A stretch of 21,426 nt of DNA from an uncultured Eubacterium sp. (GCA_910589595.1 CAJUTM010000034.1:1-21426); one strand, 5' to 3'; shown: positions 1-8,769, counted from the first letter of the stretch. The notes: generated from the sequence alone by a model not told the origin. Program-made: numbers and translations.

Positions 1-290
1 GTGCAACAGCAACATCAACGACAACAGCGTCCGGTCAGCCGACGGAAAGTGCAACAGCAACATCAACGACAACAGCGTCCGGTCAGCCGACGGCAACATC
101 AACAGCGTCCGGTCAGCCGACGGCGACATCAACGGCCACAGCGTCCGGCCGGCCGACGGCAACGGCGACATCAACGACAACAGCGTCCGGCCAGCCGACG
201 GCAACGGCGACATCAACGACAACAGCGTCCGGTCAGCCGACATCAACAGCAACGGCAACACCGACAGCAACATCGACTTCTAAGCCAGAG
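1..290 (+). repeat. Linker minisatellite, upstream copy
   Basis: This is a GC-rich degenerate tandem repeat. Two nearly exact 48-base units open the window, followed by shorter and variant units sharing the core gcgtccggYcagccgacgg. In the GH8 frame it encodes repeats such as TASGQPTATATSTT, a classic extended and probably O-glycosylated linker between secreted catalytic modules. No stop occurs in any of the three forward frames across most of it. The alternative Gln/Arg-rich frame starting at base 1 is a repeat artefact, not a gene. Because a linker normally joins two modules, another module should lie just left of the window. Confidence 0.85.
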
Positions 291-3200
291 ACTTTGTTAG
301 TTAAGAAATGTACTGATATGGCAGCGTCGGGTCTTACTGGTACAATGGAAAAACCATTTAAGGGAGTGAAACTTTATACAAATGGTGATGCAATAACGAC
401 TACTTATGATTTTAAGGGAACAAACAAAAAATACCGGATGATTTTAAAAGGAGCGTCCACGAATGATACAGCAGCAGGGATTTCCTTATATATTGGTGGC
501 AAAAAGAAAGGAGCTGTCTGGTTTACAGGAGCAGAGCTTTCAGAACAGACCATTGATTTTAAGATGCAGGAGGAAGAGACAGGATCTTTGGAGATTATGT
601 TGAAATTGGAAACTGACAATGGAAGCAATGATACGTGTTTGGAGAGTTTTGAACTGATTTTCCTCGCAGATATCCCGGCGCCGCCAGAGGCTCCGGTGCC
701 GGTGGGCGGCGCTGTCAAGACAGGCCAATACCGTAACATGTTCAAAGAACTTGGATACTCAGAAAAAGAAATTAATGCCAAGGTGGAAGAGGCATGGGAT
801 AAGTTCTTTTACGGAACAGAGGATGAGAGGATTTACTATCCGGTTGGCAATGACATGGCGTACATTTACACAGCAGATACAAATGATGTCCGCTCCGAGG
901 GAATGTCTTATGGTATGATGATTTGTGTACAGATGGATAAACAGGAAGAATTTAACCGGCTCTGGAAATGGGCAAAGACGTATATGCATCATAAGGATGG
1001 AGAACGAAAAGGATATTTTGCATGGCAGTGCGGAACAGATGGAAGTAAGAAAGATCAGAATCCGGCTCCGGATGGAGAGGAGTATTTTGTGACTTCCCTA
1101 TTCTTTGCCTCCGCCCGTTGGGGTGACGGAGATGGTATTTATGACTACAAGGCACAGGCGCAGGAAATACTGGATGATATAATGTCTCGGAATGATTCTG
1201 GTGGCGGAGTGGTAAATATGTTTAACTCCAGTCACAAAATGGTAGTGTTTGTTCCATATGGGAATTCGGCATTATATACCGATCCATCCTATCACCTTCC
1301 AGCATTCTATGAGGTGTGGGCAGAACTGGCAGATAAGAATAATGAATTTTGGAGTGAAGCGGCACAAGTAAGCCGTGACTACTTCAAAAAGGCAACAAAC
1401 GCCACAACCGGACTTGGTCCGGACTACTCGGAGTTTAGTGGTGAACCGAAGAAAGAGGGAAATCACGGAGATTTCCGTTTCGATGCATGGCGCATCGCCG
1501 GCAATATTGCCTGTGACTATGCGTGGTGGGGCAAAGATAATTGGGCGACGACACATGCTGACCGCATTCAGGCATTTTTTGCGAAACAAGGTGTTGAGAG
1601 TTATAAAAACCAGTACGCAGTCGATGGTAAAGAATTGGAGGGTGATCATTCTCCAGGGCTGGTTGCTATGAATGCAACAGCCAGTTTGGCAGCAAGTGAT
1701 AAAAAGGCATGGGCATTTTTGGAGGATTTCTGGAATATTTCACCGACTACTGGGAAATACCGTTATTATGACGGCTGTCTGTACATGATGGGATTACTTC
1801 ACTGCAGTGGACGATTCCGCGCATGGCTTCCAGACGGTACGACGCCATCTGTGACAGCGTCCGGCCAGCCGACGGCAACACCGACAGCGACAGCGTCCGG
1901 CCGGCCGACGGCGACAGCAACGACAACAGCGTCTGGCCAGCCGACGGCGACAGCAACGGCAACACCGACAGCGACAGCGTCCGGCCAGCCGACGGCAACA
2001 CCGACAGCAACATCGACTTCTAAGCCAGAGACTTTGTTAGTTAAGAAATGTACTGATATGGCAGCGTCGGGTCTTACTGGTACAATGGAAAAACCATTTA
2101 AGGGAGTGAAACTTTATACAAATGGTGATGCAATAACGACTACTTATGATTTTAAGGGAACAAACAAAAAATACCGGATGATTTTAAAAGGAGCGTCCAC
2201 GAATGATACAGCAGCAGGGATTTCCTTATATATTGGTGGCAAAAAGAAAGGAGCTGTCTGGTTTACAGGAGCAGAGCTTTCAGAACAGACCATTGATTTT
2301 AAGATGCAGGAGGAAGAGACAGGATCTTTGGAGATTATGTTGAAATTGGAAACTGACAATGGAAGCAATGATACGTGTTTGGAGAGTTTTGAACTGATTT
2401 TCCTCGCAGATATCCCGGCGCCGCCAGAGGCTCCGGTGCCGGTGGGCGGCGCTGTCAAGACAGGCCAATACCGTAACATGTTCAAAGAACTTGGATACTC
2501 AGAAAAAGAAATTAATGCCAAGGTGGAAGAGGCATGGGATAAGTTCTTTTACGGAACAGAGGATGAGAGGATTTACTATCCGGTTGGCAATGACATGGCG
2601 TACATTTACACAGCAGATACAAATGATGTCCGCTCCGAGGGAATGTCTTATGGTATGATGATTTGTGTACAGATGGATAAACAGGAAGAATTTAACCGGC
2701 TCTGGAAATGGGCAAAGACGTATATGCATCATAAGGATGGAGAACGAAAAGGATATTTTGCATGGCAGTGCGGAACAGATGGAAGTAAGAAAGATCAGAA
2801 TCCGGCTCCGGATGGAGAGGAGTATTTTGTGACTTCCCTATTCTTTGCCTCCGCCCGTTGGGGTGACGGAGATGGTATTTATGACTACAAGGCACAGGCG
2901 CAGGAAATACTGGATGATATAATGTCTCGGAATGATTCTGGTGGCGGAGTGGTAAATATGTTTAACTCCAGTCACAAAATGGTAGTGTTTGTTCCATATG
3001 GGAATTCGGCATTATATACCGATCCATCCTATCACCTTCCAGCATTCTATGAGGTGTGGGCAGAACTGGCAGATAAGAATAATGAATTTTGGAGTGAAGC
3101 GGCACAAGTAAGCCGTGACTACTTCAAAAAGGCAACAAACGCCACAACCGGACTTGGTCCGGACTACTCGGAGTTTAGTGGTGAACCGAAGAAAGAGGGA

Positions 3201-4247
3201 AATCACGGAGATTTCCGTTTCGATGCATGGCGCATCGCCGGCAATATTGCCTGTGACTATGCGTGGTGGGGCAAAGATAATTGGGCGACGACACATGCTG
3301 ACCGCATTCAGGCATTTTTTGCGAAACAAGGTGTTGAGAGTTATAAAAACCAGTACGCAGTCGATGGTAAAGAATTGGAGGGTGATCATTCTCCAGGGCT
3401 GGTTGCTATGAATGCAACAGCCAGTTTGGCAGCAAGTGATAAAAAGGCATGGGCATTTTTGGAGGATTTCTGGAATATTTCACCGACTACTGGGAAATAC
3501 CGTTATTATGACGGCTGTCTGTACATGATGGGATTACTTCACTGCAGTGGACGATTCCGCGCATGGCTTCCAGACGGTACGACGCCATCTGTGAGTTCTA
3601 CAATTGCTGCAGATAGTACGGAATTTGACAAGGAGACGGCAAAACAGAAGCCAATTCATGTAACGATGACACTGAATGGTAATACACTGACAAAGATTCA
3701 GAACGAAGGAAACGCGCTTGTGCAAGATAAAGATTATACCATTCAGGGAGATGTGGTTACGATTAAAAAAGAGTATTTGGCAGCCCAAAAGACAGGGAAG
3801 ATATCGCTCTCTTTCGTGTTCAGCGCCGGACGGAAAGCGGTTTTGAGTGTGGCAATCAAAGACACAACACCGGGAGTTGTACCGGATGTGGGTAATCCTT
3901 TTGAACAGATTCAGGCCACCGCCTTTAGCGATTCCAAAGATGTGACAGTTAAAGATGGAATTGTGACGCTCAATAGTGCCGGTTCCTACATTGCATTTGA
4001 ATTGGATTTTGACGCAAATGTTCAGGAAACTGTCATTTATGCCGGTGGAGAAGGCTACGGTACGTCAGTCAGTGTATCGTGGGATACATTGGATAAAAAT
4101 CCGCAAACGATTTGGAATATACCGCATTTACCAACCTTTGAAGAGAAAAACGCTGTTACCAATATTCCTTCAGGAAAACATACGGTGTATCTGAAAACAA
4201 GCAATCCCAACCTACAGATAAAATGGGTTAAGTTTACGAAACAATAG
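3..4247 (+). CDS. Secreted modular GH8 exo-oligoxylanase with duplicated CBM-GH8 unit (5' partial)
   Basis: The reading frame is open from the left edge, so the true start, presumably with a signal peptide, lies upstream; 1414 residues are visible. Order: Thr/Ala/Ser/Pro linker (residues 1-97), a ~130-residue beta-rich module resembling CBM6/35/36-type modules, a GH8 domain (bases about 720-1836), a second linker, the same CBM and GH8 again (GH8 at about 2460-3576), a CBM_X2 Ig-like module (about 3594-3870, typical VTLTLNGNTL-like core) and a C-terminal beta-rich probable sugar-binding module. The GH8 part closely resembles the reducing-end xylose-releasing exo-oligoxylanase (Rex). It keeps RSEGMSYGMM with the general-acid Glu (codons 897 and 2637), RWGDGDG, DPSYHLPAFYE, and RFDAWR with the probable base Asp (codons 1482 and 3222). 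A His in the loop before SPGLVAMNA matches the loop His used by Rex to read the reducing end. Expected activity is trimming xylo-oligosaccharides outside the cell. Both catalytic domains look intact. Fold and family are confident; the CBM family is not. Confidence 0.88.
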   Translation, partial: ATATSTTTASGQPTESATATSTTTASGQPTATSTASGQPTATSTATASGRPTATATSTTTASGQPTATATSTTTASGQPTSTATATPTATSTSKPETLLVKKCTDMAASGLTGTMEKPFKGVKLYTNGDAITTTYDFKGTNKKYRMILKGASTNDTAAGISLYIGGKKKGAVWFTGAELSEQTIDFKMQEEETGSLEIMLKLETDNGSNDTCLESFELIFLADIPAPPEAPVPVGGAVKTGQYRNMFKELGYSEKEINAKVEEAWDKFFYGTEDERIYYPVGNDMAYIYTADTNDVRSEGMSYGMMICVQMDKQEEFNRLWKWAKTYMHHKDGERKGYFAWQCGTDGSKKDQNPAPDGEEYFVTSLFFASARWGDGDGIYDYKAQAQEILDDIMSRNDSGGGVVNMFNSSHKMVVFVPYGNSALYTDPSYHLPAFYEVWAELADKNNEFWSEAAQVSRDYFKKATNATTGLGPDYSEFSGEPKKEGNHGDFRFDAWRIAGNIACDYAWWGKDNWATTHADRIQAFFAKQGVESYKNQYAVDGKELEGDHSPGLVAMNATASLAASDKKAWAFLEDFWNISPTTGKYRYYDGCLYMMGLLHCSGRFRAWLPDGTTPSVTASGQPTATPTATASGRPTATATTTASGQPTATATATPTATASGQPTATPTATSTSKPETLLVKKCTDMAASGLTGTMEKPFKGVKLYTNGDAITTTYDFKGTNKKYRMILKGASTNDTAAGISLYIGGKKKGAVWFTGAELSEQTIDFKMQEEETGSLEIMLKLETDNGSNDTCLESFELIFLADIPAPPEAPVPVGGAVKTGQYRNMFKELGYSEKEINAKVEEAWDKFFYGTEDERIYYPVGNDMAYIYTADTNDVRSEGMSYGMMICVQMDKQEEFNRLWKWAKTYMHHKDGERKGYFAWQCGTDGSKKDQNPAPDGEEYFVTSLFFASARWGDGDGIYDYKAQAQEILDDIMSRNDSGGGVVNMFNSSHKMVVFVPYGNSALYTDPSYHLPAFYEVWAELADKNNEFWSEAAQVSRDYFKKATNATTGLGPDYSEFSGEPKKEGNHGDFRFDAWRIAGNIACDYAWWGKDNWATTHADRIQAFFAKQGVESYKNQYAVDGKELEGDHSPGLVAMNATASLAASDKKAWAFLEDFWNISPTTGKYRYYDGCLYMMGLLHCSGRFRAWLPDGTTPSVSSTIAADSTEFDKETAKQKPIHVTMTLNGNTLTKIQNEGNALVQDKDYTIQGDVVTIKKEYLAAQKTGKISLSFVFSAGRKAVLSVAIKDTTPGVVPDVGNPFEQIQATAFSDSKDVTVKDGIVTLNSAGSYIAFELDFDANVQETVIYAGGEGYGTSVSVSWDTLDKNPQTIWNIPHLPTFEEKNAVTNIPSGKHTVYLKTSNPNLQIKWVKFTKQ
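252..1854 (+). repeat. Exact direct repeat, copy 1 (CBM-GH8 unit)
   Basis: Bases 252-1854 match 1992-3594 with no difference that I could find by eye; period 1740 bases, repeat length 1603 bases. It starts inside the linker minisatellite and ends four bases into the next linker (gtga shared, then divergence). Identity extends to third codon positions, so the duplication is very recent, maintained by gene conversion, or an assembly effect. Confidence 0.93.
1855..2033 (+). repeat. Linker minisatellite between the two GH8 units
   Basis: Four imperfect units with the core gcgtcYggccRgccgacggc encode TASGQPTATPTA and TASGRPTATATT type repeats joining GH8 copy 1 to CBM copy 2. Its last 42 bases belong to the second copy of the long exact repeat. 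Shared homology with the linker at 1-290 offers an obvious substrate for unequal recombination that would duplicate or delete the whole CBM-GH8 unit. Confidence 0.85.
1992..3594 (+). repeat. Exact direct repeat, copy 2 (CBM-GH8 unit)
   Basis: This is the second copy of the 1603-base repeat. It is followed not by linker but by the X2 module, so copy 2 is the last catalytic unit in the protein. See copy 1 for boundaries. Confidence 0.93.
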
Positions 4248-4268
4248 GCAATAGAGGAGGCAGGCCTC

Positions 4269-6518
4269 ATGTTTGAAAATGGGAAGAAGACCATTGGAAT
4301 GTTTGCGTGTAAGACACAGGAATATTTTCAGCGTACTGTGTGTAAAGCGATGGCGGAGCAGGCAAAACAGTGGGACTATAATCTGATTATATTTTCAACA
4401 TTTGGTGAGTATGACAACAATCAGGAATACATTGCCGGTGAGTGCAATATGTTGGAAATACCCTGCTATAAAAAATTGGATGCAGTTGTGTTGCTTTTGG
4501 ATACATTCGATATTCCTCAGATGGAAGAGAGATTATTACACCAATTGGAGGAACATGTTTCCTGTCCGGTTATCAGTATCCGCAAAAAACAGGAGAGCTG
4601 TATCAATATTCTTAGTAATGATAAAGAGGCAGTCAGTCATATGGTCAACCATATGGTTGACTGCCATCAGGCGAAAAAAATATATTATGTAACAGGACCT
4701 TCCACGATGTATGATATTATGTGCAGAGAGGAAGGTTTTCGGGAAACTGTCAGAAAACGGGGACTGGATTTTTGCGAGTCCTACATTTATACGGGAAATT
4801 TATGGTACAATGCGGGTGAGCAGGCCGTAGATTATTTTTTGGCATTGTCAGATGAATTGCCCGACGCTATTATTTGTGCCAATGACTATATGGCGATTTC
4901 AGTTTGTGAAGAACTGAACAAACGAGGAATTAATGTACCAGAAGACATAAAGGTTATGGGTTTTGATGATGTGATAGAGGCGAGGGAACTGTATCCCCAG
5001 ATTTCTACTGTATGTGTGAAACCCGAGGACTTTGCAGCCAAAGCGATGGAAGTAATCCGGTTGCATGATAGCGGCTGCGAGCTCATGGAAGAGTATTATA
5101 TCGGCTCAAACAATTTATATCGTGATTCTTGCGGGTGCACTCAGTCAGGCAAGGAATTAGTCACAATGTTTCGACAACTGTCAGAGAATAATCGCAAACT
5201 GATTCATCTTGGAAAACAGAATACATTCATGGTATTTCGTATGGAGTGTATCAATGAATATGGACAGCTTCCGGATTTGATTGGAAAGTTTGTAGAGGGG
5301 AATGAGGGGGTGCGGCATTTCTTTATCTGTTTGAACGAAGATGAACAATACGAAAATAAAACAAAGACGGGACTGCCGTTTACGGATCGTATGAATATGG
5401 CGATTCATGCCCATTATAATGGGGGACCGAATATAAATGTAGATATGCCGGGTGAATTATTTGACCGGACTGAGCTTTTACCGATTAATTTCCTTGAAAG
5501 TGGTTCACAGATTTATTATGTGAATCCCATGCACTACAGAGAACATTGTTTCGGGTATGCGCTGATTTCTTTTGAACATCATCAATTTCAGGAATGCGGA
5601 GACTTCTATCAGGCGTTTCTTGTGAATCTAAGCAGCGTTTTGCAAACAATCTGGGTTCAAAGGCATATACAGAAATTGAATGAAGAACGGCTTCATTTGC
5701 TGCGCTATGATCGGGAAACGAGTCTTTTCAATCAGTATGGTTTTTTTGAGGCATCTTCGGATTGGCGCAGGAATGCAATCGAGAATAATGAGTTCCTTTC
5801 TTTCCTGTGCATCCGGATTACCAATTTACAGGAAATTATCGAGCGTTTTGGATGGTCTGAGAGAGAAGATGTGATTGGTGCGGTTACGAAAGCAATTCGT
5901 CAGACCTTTCAGGAAGATAATGCAAGCATGACAGGAAGAACGGGTGAAAATGAGTTTTGTATCGTGATAAAGAACAGCTCAAGGGAAAAACTGAACAAAG
6001 TTAAGGCGCGGTTTCTAATGGCTGTGAATCAGATAAATCTCAAATGGGATAAAGAATACTTTGTTGAAACCAGCAGTGGCGGCGTGGCACAGAAGATGAG
6101 TGAATCCATCAGTGTGGAAGAATGCATCCGCAGGGCGCAGGTGAAAATAAATCAGGATACGAGAGGAAAAGATAATATGCAGAAATACAGTAATGAAGCG
6201 GTTCAGTTTATTCGGCACAACTATTACCGTGATTTGAATGTGCAGGATATTGCTGACAGCATTGGTATTACGCGCGCCTATTTATCAACCTGTTTTAAGT
6301 CGGCTTATCAATTATCTGTTCAGGAATATATGACAGAATATCGTTTGGGAAAGGCTAAGGAGATGCTCGCAGACTCGGATTTGAAAATTAAAGAGATAGC
6401 ATTTTATACGGGATATAGGGATGAACTCTATTTTTCAAAAGCGTTTAAGAAGAAATATGGAATGTCACCGCGTAGTTTTCGCCAGCAGATGGAAAAGGTA
6501 TCAAAGACGCAGCAGTAG
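4269..6518 (+). CDS. Hybrid transcriptional regulator: LacI-type sensor, degenerate GGDEF, AraC DNA-binding domain
   Basis: The 749-residue cytoplasmic protein has ATG at 4269 with GAGGAGG 8 bases upstream, 21 bases after the GH8 stop, so co-transcription is likely. Residues 1 to about 285 match the LacI/GalR periplasmic-binding-like ligand domain (DAIICANDYMAISVCEEL, then the VMGFDD motif) but without the LacI helix-turn-helix. Residues about 285-480 form a GAF-like stretch by length and position only. Residues about 480-630 resemble a GGDEF domain whose signature is GENEF (residues 559-563) instead of GGDEF, so diguanylate cyclase activity is doubtful. Residues about 645-745 are an AraC/XylS DNA-binding domain with two helix-turn-helices (LNVQDIADSIGITRAYLSTCF; IKEIAFYTGYRDELYFSKAF). 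Context suggests it senses a xylan-derived sugar and controls the preceding enzyme; that is inference. Confidence 0.88.
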   Translation: MFENGKKTIGMFACKTQEYFQRTVCKAMAEQAKQWDYNLIIFSTFGEYDNNQEYIAGECNMLEIPCYKKLDAVVLLLDTFDIPQMEERLLHQLEEHVSCPVISIRKKQESCINILSNDKEAVSHMVNHMVDCHQAKKIYYVTGPSTMYDIMCREEGFRETVRKRGLDFCESYIYTGNLWYNAGEQAVDYFLALSDELPDAIICANDYMAISVCEELNKRGINVPEDIKVMGFDDVIEARELYPQISTVCVKPEDFAAKAMEVIRLHDSGCELMEEYYIGSNNLYRDSCGCTQSGKELVTMFRQLSENNRKLIHLGKQNTFMVFRMECINEYGQLPDLIGKFVEGNEGVRHFFICLNEDEQYENKTKTGLPFTDRMNMAIHAHYNGGPNINVDMPGELFDRTELLPINFLESGSQIYYVNPMHYREHCFGYALISFEHHQFQECGDFYQAFLVNLSSVLQTIWVQRHIQKLNEERLHLLRYDRETSLFNQYGFFEASSDWRRNAIENNEFLSFLCIRITNLQEIIERFGWSEREDVIGAVTKAIRQTFQEDNASMTGRTGENEFCIVIKNSSREKLNKVKARFLMAVNQINLKWDKEYFVETSSGGVAQKMSESISVEECIRRAQVKINQDTRGKDNMQKYSNEAVQFIRHNYYRDLNVQDIADSIGITRAYLSTCFKSAYQLSVQEYMTEYRLGKAKEMLADSDLKIKEIAFYTGYRDELYFSKAFKKKYGMSPRSFRQQMEKVSKTQQ

Positions 6519-6524
6519 ATAGAG

Positions 6525-6558
6525 AGCGCTGATTCAGAACAGGATTTGGGTCGGCGCT
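6525..6558 (+). terminator. Weak hairpin between the AraC-type regulator and the two-component operon
   Basis: AGCGCTGA (6525-6532) can pair with TCGGCGCT (6551-6558), 8 pairs including one G-T wobble, with an 18-base loop, followed by tatttc. The large loop and poor T-run make this a weak terminator candidate at best. It lies seven bases after the regulator stop codon. Confidence 0.25.
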
Positions 6559-6601
6559 TATTTCGTGTACTCGCTATGAGCATAAGCAGGGAGGTGATAA
6601 G

Positions 6602-7318
6602 ATGCTTTCGGTAGCAGTGTGTGACGACGAAATGCTGGATTGCTGTAATTTGGCAAAGGACATCAGGGAGATTTTAGGAGAGGCGGGCGCTCCCTTTATT
6701 GTGCGTCAGTTTTCAAGCGGCAGGGACTTGATAAACGCGATAGAAAATTTTGATATTATCTTTCTGGATATTATGATGTGCGGGATGGATGGTATGGAAA
6801 CGGCACAGTTTTTGAGGGATAAGTCGTTTGACAAAATACTTGTTTTCATATCGGCAAGCAGAGACTATGTTTTTCAGGCATATGATGTGGAGGCATTCCA
6901 ATATTTGGTAAAACCGGTCAGTTATTCAAAATTACAGAGAGTTTTGCATAAGGCGGCAAAAAAGCTGGAGAGCCAATCGCAGGATTTTATCATTATCCGT
7001 CAGGACAGGACAAAGAAAAAGCTGTTATTGAGAGAACTTTACTATTTTGAAATCAGGGGCAGAATTATTTCCGCACATAGCGCCGAAGGTGTTTTTGACT
7101 ATTATGAGCAGATGGGAACTTTAGAAGAAGAACTGCTTGGCAAAGATTTTTTCAGGTGCCATAAGAGCTTTCTCATAAACTTAAAATATGTAGACAGCTA
7201 TAACAGGCAGGAGATTTTCCTTGACACCGGCGAAAGGATACCGATAGCAAAAAGAAGATATGAGGCTTTTTGTCAGGAGATTCTGCAATATATGAAGAAA
7301 AGCGGGGGCTGCATATGA
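6602..7318 (+). CDS. LytTR-family response regulator (AgrA-like)
   Basis: The 238-residue protein has an N-terminal receiver domain (acidic pair D8-D9, phospho-acceptor D56 in FLDIMM, and YLVKP carrying the conserved Lys). A C-terminal LytTR DNA-binding domain occupies about residues 130-235 (FFRCHKSFLINLKYV and the RIPIAKRR end are typical). ATG at 6602 is preceded by GGGAGGTG at good spacing. The gene ends inside the ATGA overlap with the kinase gene, so the two are translationally coupled. LytTR regulators of this type usually bind paired imperfect direct repeats upstream of targets; I did not find a convincing pair nearby. Targets are unknown. The spacer and charged-protein gene just downstream are the nearest candidates by position only. 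Confidence 0.93.
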   Translation: MLSVAVCDDEMLDCCNLAKDIREILGEAGAPFIVRQFSSGRDLINAIENFDIIFLDIMMCGMDGMETAQFLRDKSFDKILVFISASRDYVFQAYDVEAFQYLVKPVSYSKLQRVLHKAAKKLESQSQDFIIIRQDRTKKKLLLRELYYFEIRGRIISAHSAEGVFDYYEQMGTLEEELLGKDFFRCHKSFLINLKYVDSYNRQEIFLDTGERIPIAKRRYEAFCQEILQYMKKSGGCI

Positions 7319-8664
7319 GAGCAGATTTAATCGTATTCCTGTTTTTCTATATAGGATACATACTATCGCTATGTAAGTTTTGCGAAAGATATTTGAAAGG
7401 TTTTCAAATAAATAAAAAGATTTTTATTATTCTTTTACTTGTAGTAGAAGCAGGAGTTAATTTTGATAGGGCGCTGGCGGCGCCCTATATTTTGCGGGCG
7501 ATGATAAGCCACATACTATTTGTCGGTTTATTTCTTATTGCCTTTTCTGATGATGCAATGAAAAAAGTCTTTGTGGCGATGATTATAGTTGCTATAAAGA
7601 CTTTTGTGTGGAACTTCGGGTGCTCTTTCTTTTCCTGCCTTGCCTTAGTTGGCAGTAATTTATTTGCAGACGGACAGGCGGCGTATATGGCTCCGTGGCT
7701 GGAGGGTATCATAGGAGCGGCCGCTTATTTTCCAGTGATTCTGGTACAAAACTGTCTGCGGAAAAGACTGGCTTCCGTATTGGAGTCTAAAATAAGAAGC
7801 TGGTATCTTATGACGACCGCCTTTCTTATGGGAATTGTTGCGATTGTAGATATTGTCAACTGGGGAGCAAGCAATGGGATTATGGTAGTATCAAACGCCG
7901 GTGGAGCAGCGTATGGGGATGTTTATTATAATCAGATTTTCAGCCACATTTCCATTTGTCTTTTGACGGCTCTGGCAGCTTGTATGGCAGGCGGTTTTGT
8001 ATTTTTTATGAATAAGGTTTATATCGAGCAGCGGCAGAAAGAGCAGTATAACGCACAAATTGAGTTCTGGCAAATGCTGAACGAGCAACATATACAGATG
8101 GAAAGGTTGCGACATGATATGAAAAATCATGTGCTCGCTTTGTACGGCTTATGGGAAAAGAAAGAATTTGATAAGGCGGGAAGTTATCTGCAAAAGATGA
8201 TGGAAAAAGGAAATATTGGTTGTGAGGATGAGCTGACAGGTAATCAGGCGGTAGACGCCTTATTGTACAATAAAAGAAAAAAGGCGGCGGAACTTTCCAT
8301 CCGCTGGATGGCAGACATACAGATTCCTGAAAAATGTGCGGTTGATGAATTTGACTTATGTGTACTCTTCGGGAATCTTCTGGACAATGCGATAAAGGCC
8401 TGTGCGGAAATGGCAGATGAGAAATATCGTTTTGTGGAAATTCAGTCGCAGCAGGTAAAGAGATGTCTGCTTCTTGTTATGAAAAATGGCACGGCTCTGA
8501 AAGATACAAAAGAGATAAGACAGGGCATCGGTTTTTTCAATGTTTATGAAACAATAAGAAAATATGATGGCACTGTCAGCATAAAAGTAGAAAATCAGGT
8601 GTTTGAAATCTCTGTACTTATTCCCCTCCATGACAACGGATATAACATGAAAAAGACCGTTTAA
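7315..8664 (+). CDS. GHKL sensor histidine kinase (AgrC-like)
   Basis: I take ATG 7315 as the start. It overlaps the regulator stop as ATGA and opens directly into a hydrophobic segment; an in-frame TTG at 7270 would add 15 residues lying within the regulator gene. The 449-residue product has about six hydrophobic segments in the first 235 residues. A coiled linker follows, then the phospho-acceptor motif RLRHDMKNH (His about residue 267) and a GHKL ATPase with an N-box NLLDNAIKA near 355 and a short G-box GIGFFNVYE. This is the AgrC-type layout, whose members commonly detect peptides or membrane-derived cues. No agrB processing protease or obvious cyclic-peptide precursor is present in the window, so the signal is unknown. 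Confidence 0.92.
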   Translation: MRADLIVFLFFYIGYILSLCKFCERYLKGFQINKKIFIILLLVVEAGVNFDRALAAPYILRAMISHILFVGLFLIAFSDDAMKKVFVAMIIVAIKTFVWNFGCSFFSCLALVGSNLFADGQAAYMAPWLEGIIGAAAYFPVILVQNCLRKRLASVLESKIRSWYLMTTAFLMGIVAIVDIVNWGASNGIMVVSNAGGAAYGDVYYNQIFSHISICLLTALAACMAGGFVFFMNKVYIEQRQKEQYNAQIEFWQMLNEQHIQMERLRHDMKNHVLALYGLWEKKEFDKAGSYLQKMMEKGNIGCEDELTGNQAVDALLYNKRKKAAELSIRWMADIQIPEKCAVDEFDLCVLFGNLLDNAIKACAEMADEKYRFVEIQSQQVKRCLLLVMKNGTALKDTKEIRQGIGFFNVYETIRKYDGTVSIKVENQVFEISVLIPLHDNGYNMKKTV

Positions 8665-8733
8665 TACGAAAATCTAAATCGGGATACTCCGTCTGACGAA
8701 AAAGAAAATGAAAAGCAACGCAGAAAGGAGGTA

Positions 8734-8769
8734 GTGTGAACAATAAGCTCGATAGCTTATTGTTCACAC
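8734..8769 (+). other. Hairpin 1: 16-bp perfect stem, 4-base loop
   Basis: Bases 8734-8749 are the exact reverse complement of 8754-8769, with loop CGAT. It starts two to three bases after a near-perfect Shine-Dalgarno sequence (AAAGGAGGT, 8724-8732) and contains the GTG of the candidate 20-codon ORF in its 5' arm. No T-run follows, so it is not a standard terminator. A regulatory RNA stem or a palindromic repeat element are the main options. Confidence 0.8.

Noticed and set aside
1..290. Tandem repeats considered as a CRISPR array
   Set aside because: Units are degenerate, contiguous and coding, with no unique spacers of constant length and no cas genes.
1..300. Gln/Arg-rich 99-codon open frame at the left edge
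   Set aside because: It is the alternative frame of the linker minisatellite; the GH8 frame is open through the same bases and encodes a normal Thr/Pro linker.
404..3788. Numerous reverse-strand and +1 open frames of 60-125 codons across the GH8 gene, duplicated in both copies
   Set aside because: They are shadows of the coding frame, lack ribosome binding sites and are duplicated only because the DNA is.
7270..7314. TTG upstream start for the sensor kinase
   Set aside because: It lies inside the regulator gene with no ribosome binding site; ATG 7315 gives the usual ATGA coupling and begins at the first membrane segment.
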